From Neoarius graeffei (Eukaryota; Chordata; Actinopteri; Siluriformes; Ariidae): DNA of 64,000 bases. Made by a program: the position numbers and the translations under genes. Where the stretch lies: assembly GCF_027579695.1 (NCBI RefSeq), contig NC_083582.1, positions 29,722,464 to 29,786,463 of the forward strand, given 5' to 3'. Under the pieces are notes generated by a model, which had not been told where the DNA came from, did not search any database, and saw only the letters and a program-made list of their open reading frames with translations. This document shows positions 22,961-33,447 of this stretch, piece by piece. How positions within the stretch are numbered: the stretch's first letter is position 1; the number at the start of each line of letters is the position of its first letter.

Positions 22961-24106
22961 TAGAAACACTGTTTGTAAAGCTGTGTGGAAGTGATACAGT
23001 GCTAGAATTCACAGGAAGGTGTTTGATCAGATTAGATACAGATGAGATCGCCTTGCTTCTCTGATTGGTTATACACTTTAGTAATGCAATTAAGTTATTA
23101 TGTCAATGTTCTAAGAATAGAACAAATGAAATTAAACCACAAAACAGACAAGCAGCATTTTAATAAGAAATAGGCAATGAATAAATTATCCCAAAGTCGA
23201 AAGCATGTGTAACAATAAATTTTGAATTGCATAAAGAGAATCATTGTAAAATCCTTAGTTCACTTGGAAGTAATTAAATCCCAGAAAGCATGTGAGACCT
23301 ACCGTGGAGGGTGTTTGAGAGGATTACTACCCAGACAACCAGAAGGACCTGCAAAACAAAGCATCATTTGTGAGTAGTAAAGTATTATAAGACATTTTAA
23401 TCTTTGGTGTTTCTTCCTTTAGAAATTATAATGACGATAATAATAAATAATGCTAGACTTGTATCTTCCTCAAACAGTCTTGCTGAGAATGCAATATTCC
23501 AAAAATGCTCTTAGAAATAGTCAGTAATTAGTCAATAATTTTCAGACAGTTATTACATTGATATATATGTGTTTTAAACATGTTTTAAATGTGAACAACC
23601 TGGCTTTGGATTGCATTGAAACATCTTTGAATATGAAATTTATAACATTCATATAGTTTGTATAGCAATTTAACAATGGACATTGTCATGAAGCAGCGAT
23701 ACAGAAAAAAAATCTTGAACTATGCTTAAGTCTTGACAAATAGTAGCAACAGCTTTATTAATATTCAATGTTTTATTGTATGTTGTACTCAATTTGTGTA
23801 TGCTAGTTCTTTTAAATCATTCTTTGCAACAGATTTTCTTTACATATGCAGCATCAATAATTATAACGATAATACAGTATATAGTATGTATACAACGTAG
23901 TACGTATACAACTACATACAGCTATACCAAGAATATATTTAACTGTATAAAAATGTATGAATCTCTTAGCTAAGAAAAGTTACATTTATAGGTTTCTAGA
24001 TCAAAGTAAACATTTTATGTTAAACATTTACTGTCTGATTTTTAGACTTCTTACTCGTCAAATGTAAAAATTCAAACTCATTCCTGCAATCTTTCCACCT
24101 TTTCAG
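22961..24106. other. Upstream flank of the host gene
   Basis: AT-rich DNA. At about 23650-23715 a degenerate L2 tail in reverse (TAACAATGGACATTGTC) is visible. No TATA box, CpG-rich promoter or 5' UTR exon could be identified with confidence. Confidence 0.45.
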
Positions 24107-24232
24107 GAAGGATGAGTATTTTTGTAAGCCTGTTCGAGGTGCTGGAGTCCCGAGGGTCTGCTCTGGATGAGGATGAGGTGTGGGCAATCCTCCTCACTGC
24201 AGCACAAACCTTAACAAGCATCTCAAATAAAG
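24107..24232 (+). CDS. frmpd2: frmpd2-like exon 1 (coding): KIND domain start
   Basis: The exon follows a polypyrimidine tract and AG (24105-24106) and ends before GTACAG. ATG at 24112 opens a frame starting MSIFVSLFEVLESRG, then LDEDEVWAILLTAAQTL. This is the N-terminal helix pattern of the KIND (kinase non-catalytic C-lobe) domain found in PTPN13, FRMPD2, SPIRE and KNDC1. The acidic EDEVWAIL motif is the clearest KIND marker. The exon starts five bases before the ATG, so a 5' UTR exon presumably lies upstream. It ends after one base of a codon, matching the phase of the next exon. The choice of FRMPD2 rests on all six exons together, from remembered family features. Confidence 0.75.
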
Positions 24233-24373
24233 GTACAGAGATGTAAACACGAGAGATTTACATGAAGATTTAAAAATTTGAAAGCATATTTCTCTACATA
24301 CGGTAGCAGTTTGGATATAATTACCTATACAGCACACATATGATAAAAACTTTTACTTACATTTTATATATAT

Positions 24374-24749
24374 CATCTCATCTCATCTCATTATCTCTAG
24401 CCGCTTTATCCTGTTCTACAGGGTCGCAGGCAAGCTGGAGCCTATCCCAACTGACTACGGGCAAAAGGCGTGATACACCCTGGACAAGTCGCCAGGTCAT
24501 CGCAGGGCTGACACATAGACAAACAACCATTCACACCTACAGTCAATTTAGAGCCACCAATTAGCCTAACCTGCATGTCTTTGGACTGTGGGGGAAACCA
24601 GAGCACCCAGAGGAAACCCACACAGACACAGGGAGAACATGCAAACTCCACACAGAAAAGCCCTCGTCAACCACTGGCTTAAACCCAGAACCTTCTTGCT
24701 GTGAGGCAACAGTGTGAGGCAACCACTACACCACCGTACAGTACCGCCC
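24374..24749 (-). mobile_element. tRNA-derived SINE in intron 1
   Basis: A complete minus-strand copy: (CTCAT)n tail at the left, tRNA-like head complement (CCACTACACCACCGT) at the right. A small local duplication (CAACAGTGTGAGGCAACCAC) disturbs the head. More diverged than the copies at 7406 and 22291. Confidence 0.85.
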
Positions 24750-24781
24750 TCTCTCTCTCTCTGTATATATACTATTTACAG

Positions 24782-24857
<76 letters not shown>
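24782..24857 (+). repeat. (TATC)n microsatellite
   Basis: About 19 uninterrupted TATC repeats directly downstream of the SINE head and a short CT/TA run, in intron 1 of the frmpd2-like gene. Confidence 0.95.
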
Positions 24858-25140
24858 AAATAAAAAATGTATTAGTTATAAATTTATTCTGTGATGAAAT
24901 AATCCATTTAACATTTTAGCAAAACACTGCTGAAATGTCTTGGACTTGTTTCACGTTATCAAATAAATCTGTTGTTCACGCCACTTGATTTGGTGGTAAA
25001 AATGAACTCCATTTCCCAGTATCCTTAGGCAACCACTGAACTACAAACCCAGTCACATGGCCATGCTCCCTTACCTCATTCTAGCTCTCCAGATTCCTAA
25101 TGGCAGCCACCTGTTCAAATCAGCATACTTTCCATACATA

Positions 25141-25664
25141 CACTCATCAGCCACTTTATTAGGAACACCCATACACCTGCCGTTTTATGCAGTCATCTAA
25201 TCAGCCAATCCCTTGACAGCAGCACAATGCATAAAATCATGCAGATTCAAATCAAAAGTTTTAGTTAATGTTCATTTCAAACATCAGAATGGGAAAATGT
25301 GATCTCAAAGTATGACTTTCACTGTAGTATGAGTATTTGAGTGTTTGAGTATTTTAGAAACTGCTGATCTCCTGGGGTTTTCACATGCAACAGTCTCTAG
25401 AGTTTACACAGAATGGTGCAAAAAAAAAATTGAGTGAGCAACAGTTCTGTAGGTGGAAACGTCTTGTTGATAAGAGAGGTTAGAGGAAAATGGCCAGATT
25501 GGTTTGAGCTGCCAGGAAGGATATAGGAACTCATAGCAACCATGGTGAGCGGAAAAGCCTCTCAGCATGCAACAGTAGAAGACCACATTGGGTTCCACTC
25601 CTGCCAGCCAAGAACAGGAATCTTAGAATCAAGAACAGGTTCCTATTAAAGTGGCTGGTGAGTG
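25141..25664. mobile_element. DNA transposon (MITE) in intron 1
   Basis: The ends CACTCATCAGCCACTTTATT and AAAGTGGCTGGTGAGTG are inverse of each other and flanked by TA (25139-25140, 25665-25666). A TA duplication suggests a Tc1/mariner-type element. The interior resembles a degraded transposon but has no long ORF. Confidence 0.75.
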
Positions 25665-26257
25665 TAACTTGGAATTTCAGTGAAGCTTTGCATGTTTAAC
25701 TTTTTGAAACTTCAGGCATCAAAAAATATTTTTAGATGTTTTATATGACAGGCTCAAAAAGAAATAGATGGTTGATGTAAGCCATGTCAAATAAAGGACG
25801 TACGGTATATTACTTTTTTAGCATAGCCTAGATATAAAGATTAAGTAATCTATGAATTATACTGCATCTGTATTTTAATAGAGCTTATTAAGTGCACCTA
25901 GGTAGTGTTGCATTTATTGGTCATTGATGTAATTATATCTGTAAAATTAAAATCTACAAAAGAATAGGACGCTTCAATTCAGCAGTGACGGTGTTTCATC
26001 AAGTGAATGGGGTTTGATTTTGAATATGCTTGTACATGTTGTGTAGGCAACTCCAAACAACCAACTAAAACTGGATCTATTCTCAAAGCAATGTCTAAAT
26101 TAGGGATTGCCATGGTGCCCCACTTTCTTGACACACACTTCAAAGCTCCGGTACCCAGTATAACATTACAACCTGATGCATTGCTTGTCTTAAACCATGT
26201 TCCAAGATTAGTCACCAAATACTCACCTGCTGTTGTTTACTGTCTTGATCTCTCCAG

Positions 26258-26421
26258 GTCCTGGTCATCTGTGCAATATTATTAGCCCAGGTTCCATTCT
26301 GATCTCACCTAGTGGCACTGTTGCATTCAAAACCTGTGGCCGCACTGACAATATGGCATCCTTCACCTTTCCTGAGATGACTGTGGCTCAGTCTTCTTCC
26401 AACAAAGAGGCTGTTGAGAAG
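26258..26421 (+). CDS. frmpd2: frmpd2-like exon 2: central KIND domain
   Basis: Acceptor TTGATCTCTCCAG and donor GTGAGC bound 164 bases. The first two bases complete the Gly codon begun by the previous exon, and the frame stays open to the end (phase 0). The translation contains CNIISPGSILISPSGTVAF and later FPEM and EAVEK. In KIND proteins this is the small-lobe-like segment with a SPWSLLL...GSVSF pattern followed by the (A/F)PE motif, and the placement matches. The KIND fold descends from the protein kinase C-lobe but lacks catalysis and acts in protein-protein binding. Confidence 0.75.
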
Positions 26422-26918
26422 GTGAGCCTTCCAGGATGTGTTCTGTTTAATGTCTCTCAGAAGATGAGGCAAGGGTCAAGGTCCAAGTTGAAAGATAAAG
26501 GGTGGGAAACCTTATAATCTTGTTAGACAAGATCTAAAATGCTTGAGGTACTGCATTTCACGCTCTTCCGCTTGACATTTTCTATAAAGGACCAAAAAGC
26601 AGGAACTTTATGAAAACATTTTGTCTGGAAATGGGTGTTTGTTTGTTTGTTTGTTTGTTTGTTTATTAAATGGCACATTCAGTGGCATTCAGTGACAGAG
26701 TGGAGATTTTATAATATATTCTGTTAAAATTAACACAGACTTGACAGGGTTGTGTGGATCTGTATGTACAGTGACTAGTCATGATATCAGATGACATAAT
26801 AAGAATATTGGGCAAAGTAACCTTTTGTTTATGGTGACTCTCTAATTTACACCCTAATAATGGACGTAGTCTAAATACACAAAACCCAATAACAACAAGT
26901 TGCTTGTTCCCTTTCTAG

Positions 26919-26984
26919 ATGCTCGTTTACTCTCTGGGAATGACTCTGTACTGGACTGTAGATTATCAACTTCCTCAAAATCAG
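26919..26984 (+). CDS. frmpd2: frmpd2-like exon 3: KIND YSLGMTLYW motif
   Basis: A 66-base exon (22 codons, phase 0 at both ends) lies between a CTTTCTAG acceptor and a GTGAGC donor. It encodes MLVYSLGMTLYWTVDYQLP. The YSLGMTLYW string is the strongest signature of the PTPN13/FRMPD2 type of KIND domain, equivalent to the kinase subdomain IX (DVWSLG) helix. The upstream 26422-26918 intron holds only a (GTTT)n microsatellite near 26637-26664. Confidence 0.85.
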
Positions 26985-27147
26985 GTGAGCTGTCGATATT
27001 TAATCATTACTGTCTTTATTGTGTAGTTTTAGCCTTTATTTTGATATTAACTGAAATAAAACAAAATGCTATTCACAATTCTAAACTCAATATTCCTATT
27101 TGACTGACATAAGTTATTTCTTCTCACATTGCTCTTTCATACTGTAG

Positions 27148-27327
27148 CCTGTTCAGCTTAGTGACCACTTGAACAGCCTTCTACTGAACATGTGTGAAGA
27201 AGAGTCTCATAGACAGCCAGATCTGCTGACAGTGCTGCATCTCTGTGAGCAGCACCAAAAGAACACTCTCCTTCCTCCTCCAGACAGAATAATCAGGCAG
27301 CTGGTCCAGGACGTCCTACAGCATCCA
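27148..27327 (+). CDS. frmpd2: frmpd2-like exon 4: KIND C-terminal helices
   Basis: The exon is 180 bases (60 codons, phase 0/0), with acceptor CATACTGTAG and a consensus donor GTAAGT. It encodes LSDHLNSLLLNMCEEESHRQ, then LLTVLHLCEQHQK and IIRQLVQDVLQHP, matching the pattern L..(H)LNS(I)LL.MCED in FRMPD2 and PTPN13. The residues HRQPDLLTVLHLCEQHQ fit FRMPD2 (HRRCTLQSVLEACRVH-like) better than PTPN13. The donor of this exon opens the 22.5-kb intron packed with nested transposons. Confidence 0.82.
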
Positions 27328-28331
27328 GTAAGTCTGCTTTTGTTGATAATGTTGATTAGAATTATGGAGATTTTGGAGAAATATTTCAAATGGTGATCAT
27401 GATTCATCTGATTCCTTGTTTGTGTTTGCTAAGACTGGAAGCAATTTTGTGCAAGGATGTGGTGTTTACATTGTGTATACAAATGAAAATGTTCTGTATG
27501 TTCTATAGAATCCTCAATTCTGATTGGTCAGAAGGTGTTGATTACTTTTCTATAACAGCAAGTCTGGCAGTATTTCCGACTAATACAAATCACAAGTTAA
27601 TATTGATTTAATTCATCATCATTTCTATAGTAACAGCCAATTAAAAAGAATGGTGAATTCTGCACATTCCAAATTCCAGTTTTCAATCACTGGAATGTCT
27701 TCAAGATGCAGGGCTGTACACTTTGCAGTTACTCAGTATAAATGGATAAAAAGTGTGATGTGATGGTCTTTAGTGGTCTGTGGTCTTTAATGGAATTCTT
27801 GACAAATTGCTGTGGTTTAAGAGAAATAAAACATGACAAGATAATCTATTATAGGAAAAAAATCTGTAATAATCACACTTTGTGTCAGGCTGCATTTCCT
27901 ATAACAGCATATCCTGTCATATTTTATTCTTTACTTTTGTTTGGAGAGATGGAAATAGTTTGTTAAGATGAGTGACAATCACTTCACTTTCATTGGATAT
28001 TAAGTAACATAATACATGCCTCCTTAAGCAGCTTCAGACACAGAAGTTGTTTCCTAAAATCATCATACAGCTGCTGTATTTTTTTTAATATTTTTTACAA
28101 TTTTACAATGTTATGATAATTTACATTAATCACTGTATTATACTGTGACACATGTGGTGTTGAGTCATTTCTACTAAATTAATGGAAATTAGTTTGTTCT
28201 GAAATACAATCCTCTTGGAATGGCGAAGCCTTTGTTTTTGCTATACACTGAAGCCCTTTGTGGTGGAAAAATATAATAAGTCTCAAGGCTGCTAGGAAAA
28301 AGCAGACAGAAATATGAGTTTATGAATACCC

Positions 28332-28810
28332 TGTTAGGGTTTTGCTGGGATTCGAACCTGGTTCGTTGGTGTGATAATCCAGCAAACCCCCACTAGGCCA
28401 CCAGGGGGATGACTCAAATGCAGAGGCGTGAGGCGGAAGTAGAAAAAGAATCAAAAGGTTTATTTAAACTATATACACTATATACAGGGCAAAACAAAAG
28501 ACAAAAAAAAAACCAAAGAGTATAATCCAAAAGAAAAGCAAAGTGCAAAAATACAAAAGCTAAGAAGATCAAAAAACACAGTACAAAGGAAACTGGAGAT
28601 AAACATAACAGCACAAAGACTCCGTGACAAGAGGACTGAACTCAGGGGTATAAATAGACAAACTAATTAAGGACACAGGTGAAGATAATTAGGCAATTAA
28701 CACAAACACAAGACACAGGAACAGTGGCGGCCTCTAGAGGCCAAAATAAACATGACATGAAAAGGAAATAACAGCGGCCTCTAGAGGCCAAAACAGTCCT
28801 AGTCCTAACA
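28332..28810 (-). repeat. Chromovirus 3' LTR
   Basis: Same length (479 bp) and apparently same sequence as 33154-33632, read line by line. A G-rich polypurine tract lies immediately inside it (28811-28825). Confidence 0.93.
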
Positions 28811-28825
28811 GGACCCCCCCCTCTA
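28811..28825 (-). promoter_or_regulatory. Polypurine tract of the chromovirus
   Basis: In element orientation AGAGGGGGGGTCC abuts the 3' LTR. This is the expected place for plus-strand priming, although the final TCC is unusual for a polypurine tract. Confidence 0.6.
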
Positions 28826-30367
28826 GGAGCGTCTCCTGACGTTCCCAGGGCGATCCGGATGGGCCGAATGGAAGTCCCGACATAGTTCTTTATCAAGGAC
28901 ATCCCGAGCAGGAACCCAGCAGCGCTCCTCAGGACCATAGCCCTCCCAGTCCACCAGATATTGCAACCCGCCGCGGACCCGGCGGGAGTCAAGCAGGCGA
29001 TTCACAGTGAACACAGTCTGCCCCTGGAAGATGCGGGGGGGTGGGGGGTTCCTAGGGGCAGGGGCATACGTAGACGTCAGTACGGGCCGTAACAGGGAAA
29101 CATGGAAAGTGGGGTTGATCCTCAGAGTCCGGGGCAACTGGAGCCGGTAGGAGACAGGGTTCACCCTGCGCACCACCTTGAAGGGGCCAATGTAGCGAGG
29201 AGCAAGCTTGCGGTTCTCCACCCGCAGTGGAAGGTCCTTAGTGGACAGCCAAACACGCTGCCCAGGGCGGAAAGCGTGTGCAGGTCTTCTATGGCGGTTG
29301 GCCTGAGTCTGGTTGGTTCTGGAGGTCTGTATGAGGGTCTTCCTGACCTTGCTCCAGGTCTTGCGACACCGTCTCACATATTGGTTGACCGAGGGCACCC
29401 CCGCGTCCTCCTCCTGGTCCGGGAACAGAGGTGGCTGGAACCCGAATTGGCACTGGAATGGCGACAGCTTGGTGGCCGATGACTGCAGGGTGTTGTGGGC
29501 GTACTCCGCCCATGGCAGCCAGGTGCTCCACGATGTCGGGTTATCCATAGCCAGGCCTCGCAGGGTGGTTTCCAGGTCCTGGTTGAGCCTCTCCGTCTGA
29601 CCATTGGACTGTGGGTGAAACCCAGAGGAGAGGCTGGCAGTGGCTCCGATGACCTTGCAGAACCCGTGCCACACTCGGGAGGAGAACTGGGGCCCTCGGT
29701 CTGAGACGATGTCCTGTGGAAGACCAAAGACTCGGAAGACATGATTAAACAAAAGTTTCGCAGTTTCAAGAGCAGAGGGGAGTTTGCACAGTGGTATGAA
29801 GCGGCAGGCCTTGGAGAATCTGTCAACTAAGACCAAAATGACCGTGTTACCTTGTGACTCAGGGAGACCCGTGATAAAGTCGACTGCCACGTGGGACCAG
29901 GGACGCCGGGGAATGGTCAGAGGATGCAGGAGACCCTGGGGACGCTGTCGTGGGTTCTTGGTTCTGGTGCAAACCTCACAGGACAGGACAAATGACCTTA
30001 CTTCCTGCTCCATGTTAGGCCACCAGAAGCGTCTTTTCAGGAAGTCCAGGGTCCTCCGAGCTCCCGGGTGGGCGGTGAGAGGGGAAGAGTGACCCCACTG
30101 GAGAACCTTGGCCCGGGCTTGATGTGGGACGTACAAGAGGCCTGGTGGCCCCGTCCCAGGACCGGGGTCCTGGCGTTGGGCTCGTCGGACAGCCTCCTCA
30201 ATACCCCAGCGGACAGGGGCCACAATCCGGGACACAGGGATAATAGGCCCGACTTCATTCTCCCTGTTAGTGGCAGAGAACAGTCTGGACAGTGCGTCAG
30301 GTTTGGTGTTCTTGGAGCCGGGGCGGTATGAGAGGGTGAAGTCAAACCGACTGAAAACAGGGCCCAC
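28823..30367 (-). CDS. pol: Chromovirus Pol, integrase and chromodomain part
   Basis: A continuation of pol in the neighbouring frame: end of RNase H ([20 protein letters not shown]), the HHCC zinc domain (ending CEVCTRTK), the integrase core with [17 protein letters not shown] and [10 protein letters not shown] (D, D and E), a GPF module ([12 protein letters not shown]) and a C-terminal chromodomain ([15 protein letters not shown], about 28900-29010). The chromodomain defines chromoviruses and is thought to steer integration to marked chromatin. The motifs are intact. It is separated from the upstream part only by the single-base frameshift, so one base would decide whether pol is complete. 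Confidence 0.92.
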   Translation of the reverse strand: MGPVFSRFDFTLSYRPGSKNTKPDALSRLFSATNRENEVGPIIPVSRIVAPVRWGIEEAVRRAQRQDPGPGTGPPGLLYVPHQARAKVLQWGHSSPLTAHPGARRTLDFLKRRFWWPNMEQEVRSFVLSCEVCTRTKNPRQRPQGLLHPLTIPRRPWSHVAVDFITGLPESQGNTVILVLVDRFSKACRFIPLCKLPSALETAKLLFNHVFRVFGLPQDIVSDRGPQFSSRVWHGFCKVIGATASLSSGFHPQSNGQTERLNQDLETTLRGLAMDNPTSWSTWLPWAEYAHNTLQSSATKLSPFQCQFGFQPPLFPDQEEDAGVPSVNQYVRRCRKTWSKVRKTLIQTSRTNQTQANRHRRPAHAFRPGQRVWLSTKDLPLRVENRKLAPRYIGPFKVVRRVNPVSYRLQLPRTLRINPTFHVSLLRPVLTSTYAPAPRNPPPPRIFQGQTVFTVNRLLDSRRVRGGLQYLVDWEGYGPEERCWVPARDVLDKELCRDFHSAHPDRPGNVRRRS

Positions 30368-32217
30368 CTAGCCTGTCGAGGGTTCAGTCTCTTGGCTTGC
30401 TGGAGGTACTCCAGGTTCTTGTGGTCAGTCCAAACCAGGAATGGATGTTGTGCTCCCTCCAGCCAGTGCCTCCACTCCTCAAGGGCCAGTTTGACCGCTA
30501 GCAGTTCTCGATCCCCCACATCGTACCGGGACTCAGCAGGACTCAGGCGGTGGGAGAAGTAAGCGCAGGGGTGCAGCTTTCCTTCCGAACGTTGAGAGAG
30601 CACCGCGCCGACACCACTGTCCGAGGCGTCCACCTCCACGATGAATGGTTGGGAGGTGTCCGGGAGAACCAGAATGGGTGCCGTGCAGAAGCGGTCCTTG
30701 AGGTCTTTGAACGCCTTTTCTGCCTGAGGAGACCAGCCATAAGATCCACCTGTCCCTTTGGTGAGGTCTGACATGGGTGCTGCCACAGAACTGAAGTTCC
30801 TGATGAACTTGCGGTAGAAGTTAGCGAATCCTAAGAACCGCTGAACCTCCTTAACGGACTTGGGAGTAGGCCAATCCCGGACGGCCAGGGTCTTGGCAGG
30901 GTCCATTTGGAGTTGGCCTGTCCGTACAATAAATCCCAGAAAGGAGACCTCGGGAACATGAAATTCGCATTTCTGGGCCTTGGCGAACAGATTGTTCTGT
31001 AGCAGCCTCTGGAGAACCTGGCGGACATGGTGGCGGTGCTCCTGCATGGTCTTGGAAAAGATAAGGATGTCATCGAGGTAGACAAAAACGTATAGGTTAA
31101 TCATGTCCCTTAAGACGTCGTTGATTAGGGCCTGAAAAACAGCTGGTGCGTTGGTGAGTCCGAAGGGCATCACCTGGTATTCGTAGTGCCCAGACGGGGT
31201 GTTAAAGGCAGTCTTCCACTCGTCTCCCTGTCGGATACGGATGAGGTGGTATGCGTTCCGTAGGTCCAACTTGGTGAAGACGGTGGCGCCTTGGAGCAGG
31301 TCGAAAGCTGTGGACATCAGCGGAAGGGGATATCGGTTGCGCACAGTGATCTTATTCAGGCCCCTGTAATCAATACATGGTCGGAGCCCCCCATCCTTCT
31401 TGCCGACAAAGAAGAAGCCGGCTCCAGCAGGTGAAGTGGAGGGTCGAATAAACCCAGAGACCAGGGCATCTTTGAGGTATTCCTCCATGGCCTTGCGTTC
31501 TGGCTGAGAGAGTGAAAACAGTCTGCCACGAGGAGGGGTAGTCCCAGGGAGCAAGTCGATGGCACAGTCGTAGGCCCGGTGCGGAGGAAGAACGGCGGCC
31601 CTGCTCTTGCTGAATACCTCCTTGAGATCCCAGTACTCTGTGGGAACTTGAGATAACTCGGTGAGATCAGGGGGCTCGGCAGGAGACACAGGAGAGCTAG
31701 AGAGCAGACAAGAGGCATGGCATGCAGGGCCCCATTCCACAACCTGGCTTGTTACCCAGTCTATGCGAGGGTTGTGGCGAGTAAGCCAAGGAAGGCCTAG
31801 AATAACTGGGAACTCAGGTGAAGGAATCAGGTGCAGGGATATTTCTTCCTTGTGACCTTGAGACTGGAGGAAAACTGGAGAAGTAACTTGGGTGACTCTT
31901 CCATCACCTAACGCTTGGCCATCGAGGGCAGACACAGACAGTGGGACTTCAAGAGGTGCAGTCGGAATATTGATGCTTTGGGCGAAGTGAATATCCATAA
32001 AGTTCCCAGCCGCCCCTGAGTCTATCAAAGCTTGACAAGAGTGGACAGACTCACCCCAGGAGATGGAGACCGGGATGTAGATTCCTTGGCCAGGGAGTCC
32101 GGGAGAGAGGGTAGGCCCCGTCACAACCCTCCCTCGGCTGGACGGGGCGGTCCTTTTCCCAAGAGTTCGGGACATGATGCTCGGAAGTGACCAGGCTTGC
32201 CACAGTAGATGCAGCAC
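30037..32217 (-). CDS. pol: Chromovirus Pol, protease-RT-RNase H part (frameshifted)
   Basis: This open frame, -1 relative to gag, carries the protease motif [11 protein letters not shown] (D-S-G at 32014-32022), RT with [11 protein letters not shown] and catalytic YLDD at 31069-31080, a connection with [15 protein letters not shown], and RNase H with [15 protein letters not shown] and [13 protein letters not shown]. It has no start codon of its own at the functional boundary and should be reached by slipping at 32154-32160. After ARWALF a one-base deficit in a T run (30354-30357 on the plus strand) shifts the frame. The last roughly 110 codons to 30037 are out-of-frame sequence. Confidence 0.92.
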   Translation of the reverse strand: MLHLLWQAWSLPSIMSRTLGKRTAPSSRGRVVTGPTLSPGLPGQGIYIPVSISWGESVHSCQALIDSGAAGNFMDIHFAQSINIPTAPLEVPLSVSALDGQALGDGRVTQVTSPVFLQSQGHKEEISLHLIPSPEFPVILGLPWLTRHNPRIDWVTSQVVEWGPACHASCLLSSSPVSPAEPPDLTELSQVPTEYWDLKEVFSKSRAAVLPPHRAYDCAIDLLPGTTPPRGRLFSLSQPERKAMEEYLKDALVSGFIRPSTSPAGAGFFFVGKKDGGLRPCIDYRGLNKITVRNRYPLPLMSTAFDLLQGATVFTKLDLRNAYHLIRIRQGDEWKTAFNTPSGHYEYQVMPFGLTNAPAVFQALINDVLRDMINLYVFVYLDDILIFSKTMQEHRHHVRQVLQRLLQNNLFAKAQKCEFHVPEVSFLGFIVRTGQLQMDPAKTLAVRDWPTPKSVKEVQRFLGFANFYRKFIRNFSSVAAPMSDLTKGTGGSYGWSPQAEKAFKDLKDRFCTAPILVLPDTSQPFIVEVDASDSGVGAVLSQRSEGKLHPCAYFSHRLSPAESRYDVGDRELLAVKLALEEWRHWLEGAQHPFLVWTDHKNLEYLQQAKRLNPRQARWALFSVGLTSPSHTAPAPRTPNLTHCPDCSLPLTGRMKSGLLSLCPGLWPLSAGVLRRLSDEPNARTPVLGRGHQASCTSHIKPGPRFSSGVTLPLSPPTRELGGPWTS

Positions 32218-33140
32218 TTGTCCCTCCTTCTGCGCTCCCTCTCAGATGCGGAGAGGCGAGTACGACCCACTTGCATGGGTTCTGGACAGTCACTGAAGGA
32301 GGTAGACGGTCTCCAGGTAGAGGTAGGGAGGCTGGGGGGGCTCAAGGCTTGGTGGCGTTCTCTCATCCTGTTGTCCAGACGAATAGCATGTGAGATGAGG
32401 GTTTCGAGGTCACTTGGGCATCCAATAGAGGCCAGACCGTCCTTGATGGGGTCAGACAGACCATGGTGGAAGGCTGACACCAGGGCAGTCTCGTTCCATC
32501 CACTTACTGCTGCGAGTGTTCGGAACGAGATGGCGTAATCTGCGACGCTTCCTCCTTGCCGGATGGACATGAGCTTTCGGGCTGCGTCGGTACTGATGTC
32601 TGCCTGATCGAAGACCCGAAGCATCTCTTCAGAAAACAGCTGGAAATCAAAGCACTCAGGTCCCTGTCTTTGCCAGATAGCAGTAGCCCAGGCTCGCGCC
32701 TTACCAGCTAATAAGGTGATCACAAAGGCAATCTTGCGGCGATCCATAGTGTAGGTGGTAGGCTGAAGCTCAAAGGTGAGTTGACACTGGGTAAGGAACT
32801 CTCGGCACTCACTGTGCTTGCCGTCATACCTCTGTGGTGCAGGAAGGCTGGGTTCGCGAGGTGAAGAAGGCAGCATTGCAGGAGGCACTGGAGCAGGAGT
32901 GGGAGCTGGATCAGGAGCAGGAACTGGATCAGGAGCAGGAGATGCAGGCAGAGATGTCAGCTGTGCCAGGGTTTTCCCAATTTGCTGAAGCAGTTCCTCG
33001 TGGCGAGCGAGGGCCTCACGTTGGCTGGTGAGCGTACGTCCATGAGCGTCCATGGTTGCTCCGAAGCGTGTCAAAGCTGCCATAATTCCCTGAAGGTTGG
33101 CCGGGTAGACAGTTGAAGCAGCCTCTGCTGAGTCGGTCAT
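32121..33140 (-). CDS. gag: Chromovirus Gag polyprotein
   Basis: A 339-codon intact frame whose ATG lies 13 bases from the LTR. Order: N-terminal helical region, Pro/Ala-rich linker with PDP(V/A)PAP repeats (about residues 70-100), the retrotransposon-gag capsid core ([17 protein letters not shown], later [15 protein letters not shown]), then a CCHC knuckle [14 protein letters not shown] at 32172-32213 and a short basic tail. Gag assembles the particle and binds element RNA. Domain content matches the sushi-type Gag from which mammalian PEG10 and the RTL/MART genes derive. The frame ends at a TGA (32121-32123) after overlapping pol. Confidence 0.93.
   Translation of the reverse strand: MTDSAEAASTVYPANLQGIMAALTRFGATMDAHGRTLTSQREALARHEELLQQIGKTLAQLTSLPASPAPDPVPAPDPAPTPAPVPPAMLPSSPREPSLPAPQRYDGKHSECREFLTQCQLTFELQPTTYTMDRRKIAFVITLLAGKARAWATAIWQRQGPECFDFQLFSEEMLRVFDQADISTDAARKLMSIRQGGSVADYAISFRTLAAVSGWNETALVSAFHHGLSDPIKDGLASIGCPSDLETLISHAIRLDNRMRERHQALSPPSLPTSTWRPSTSFSDCPEPMQVGRTRLSASERERRRRDKCCIYCGKPGHFRASCPELLGKGPPRPAEGGL
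32154..32160 (-). promoter_or_regulatory. -1 ribosomal frameshift slip site G GGA AAA
   Basis: In the gag frame the codons read TTG GGA AAA GGA, giving the X XXY YYZ heptamer G GGA AAA in correct phase, 31 bases before the gag stop codon. Slipping back one base enters the pol frame. A GC-rich stretch (GACCGCCCCGTCC) follows. PEG10 uses the closely related G GGA AAC. Confidence 0.85.
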
Positions 33141-33141
33141 G

Positions 33142-33152
33142 ACGGAGTCTTT
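33142..33152 (-). promoter_or_regulatory. Primer-binding site (self-priming type)
   Basis: AAAGACTCCGT, one base inside the 5' LTR and two bases before the gag ATG (33140). It pairs with 33437-33447 over 11 nt. I see no candidate tRNA 3'-end match in this very short leader. Confidence 0.78.
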
Positions 33153-33169
33153 CTGTTAGGGTTTTGCTG

Positions 33170-33222
33170 GGATTCGAACCTGGTTCGTTGGTGTGATAAT
33201 CCAGCAAACCCCCACTAGGCCA
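33170..33222 (-). promoter_or_regulatory. tRNA-like A and B boxes in LTR U5
   Basis: In element orientation TGGCCTAGTGG (33212-33222) matches the Pol III A-box consensus, and GGTTCGAATCC (33170-33180) matches the B box exactly, with about 31 nt between them. The same pair lies in the 3' LTR at 28390-28400 and 28348-28358. The tRNA acceptor stem does not pair, so this is a tRNA-derived sequence rather than a tRNA gene. Confidence 0.7.
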
Positions 33223-33436
33223 CCAGGGGGATGACTCAAATGCAGAGGCGTGAGGCGGAAGTAGAAAAAGAATCAAAAGGTTTATTTAAACTATATACAC
33301 TATATACAGGGCAAAACAAAAGACAAAAAAAAAACCAAAGAGTATAATCCAAAAGAAAAGCAAAGTGCAAAAATACAAAAGCTAAGAAGATCAAAAAACA
33401 CAGTACAAAGGAAACTGGAGATAAACATAACAGCAC

Positions 33437-33447
33437 AAAGACTCCGT
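33437..33447 (-). promoter_or_regulatory. Predicted self-primer at mRNA 5' end
   Basis: In element orientation this reads ACGGAGTCTTT, starting about 31 nt after the TATA-like box, where transcription should start. It is the exact reverse complement of the 11 nt just inside the 5' LTR (33142-33152). Confidence 0.75.

Larger units (their letters stand above)
25665..28206. other. Native intron sequence around exons 2-4
   Basis: Apart from the exons, this is AT-rich unique-looking DNA with a (GTTT)n run near 26637-26664. 27328-28206 is the native left part of intron 4 before the Tc1 founder insertion. No other gene is seen. Confidence 0.5.

Noticed and set aside
29102-30331. Several plus-strand ORFs of 70-126 codons
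   Set aside because: They are antisense shadows of the chromovirus pol gene, which shows clear domains on the minus strand.
33154-33230. A true tRNA gene at the chromovirus LTR end
   Set aside because: A and B boxes fit, but the acceptor stem halves do not pair and the T stem has mismatches. Kept only as a tRNA-like promoter finding.
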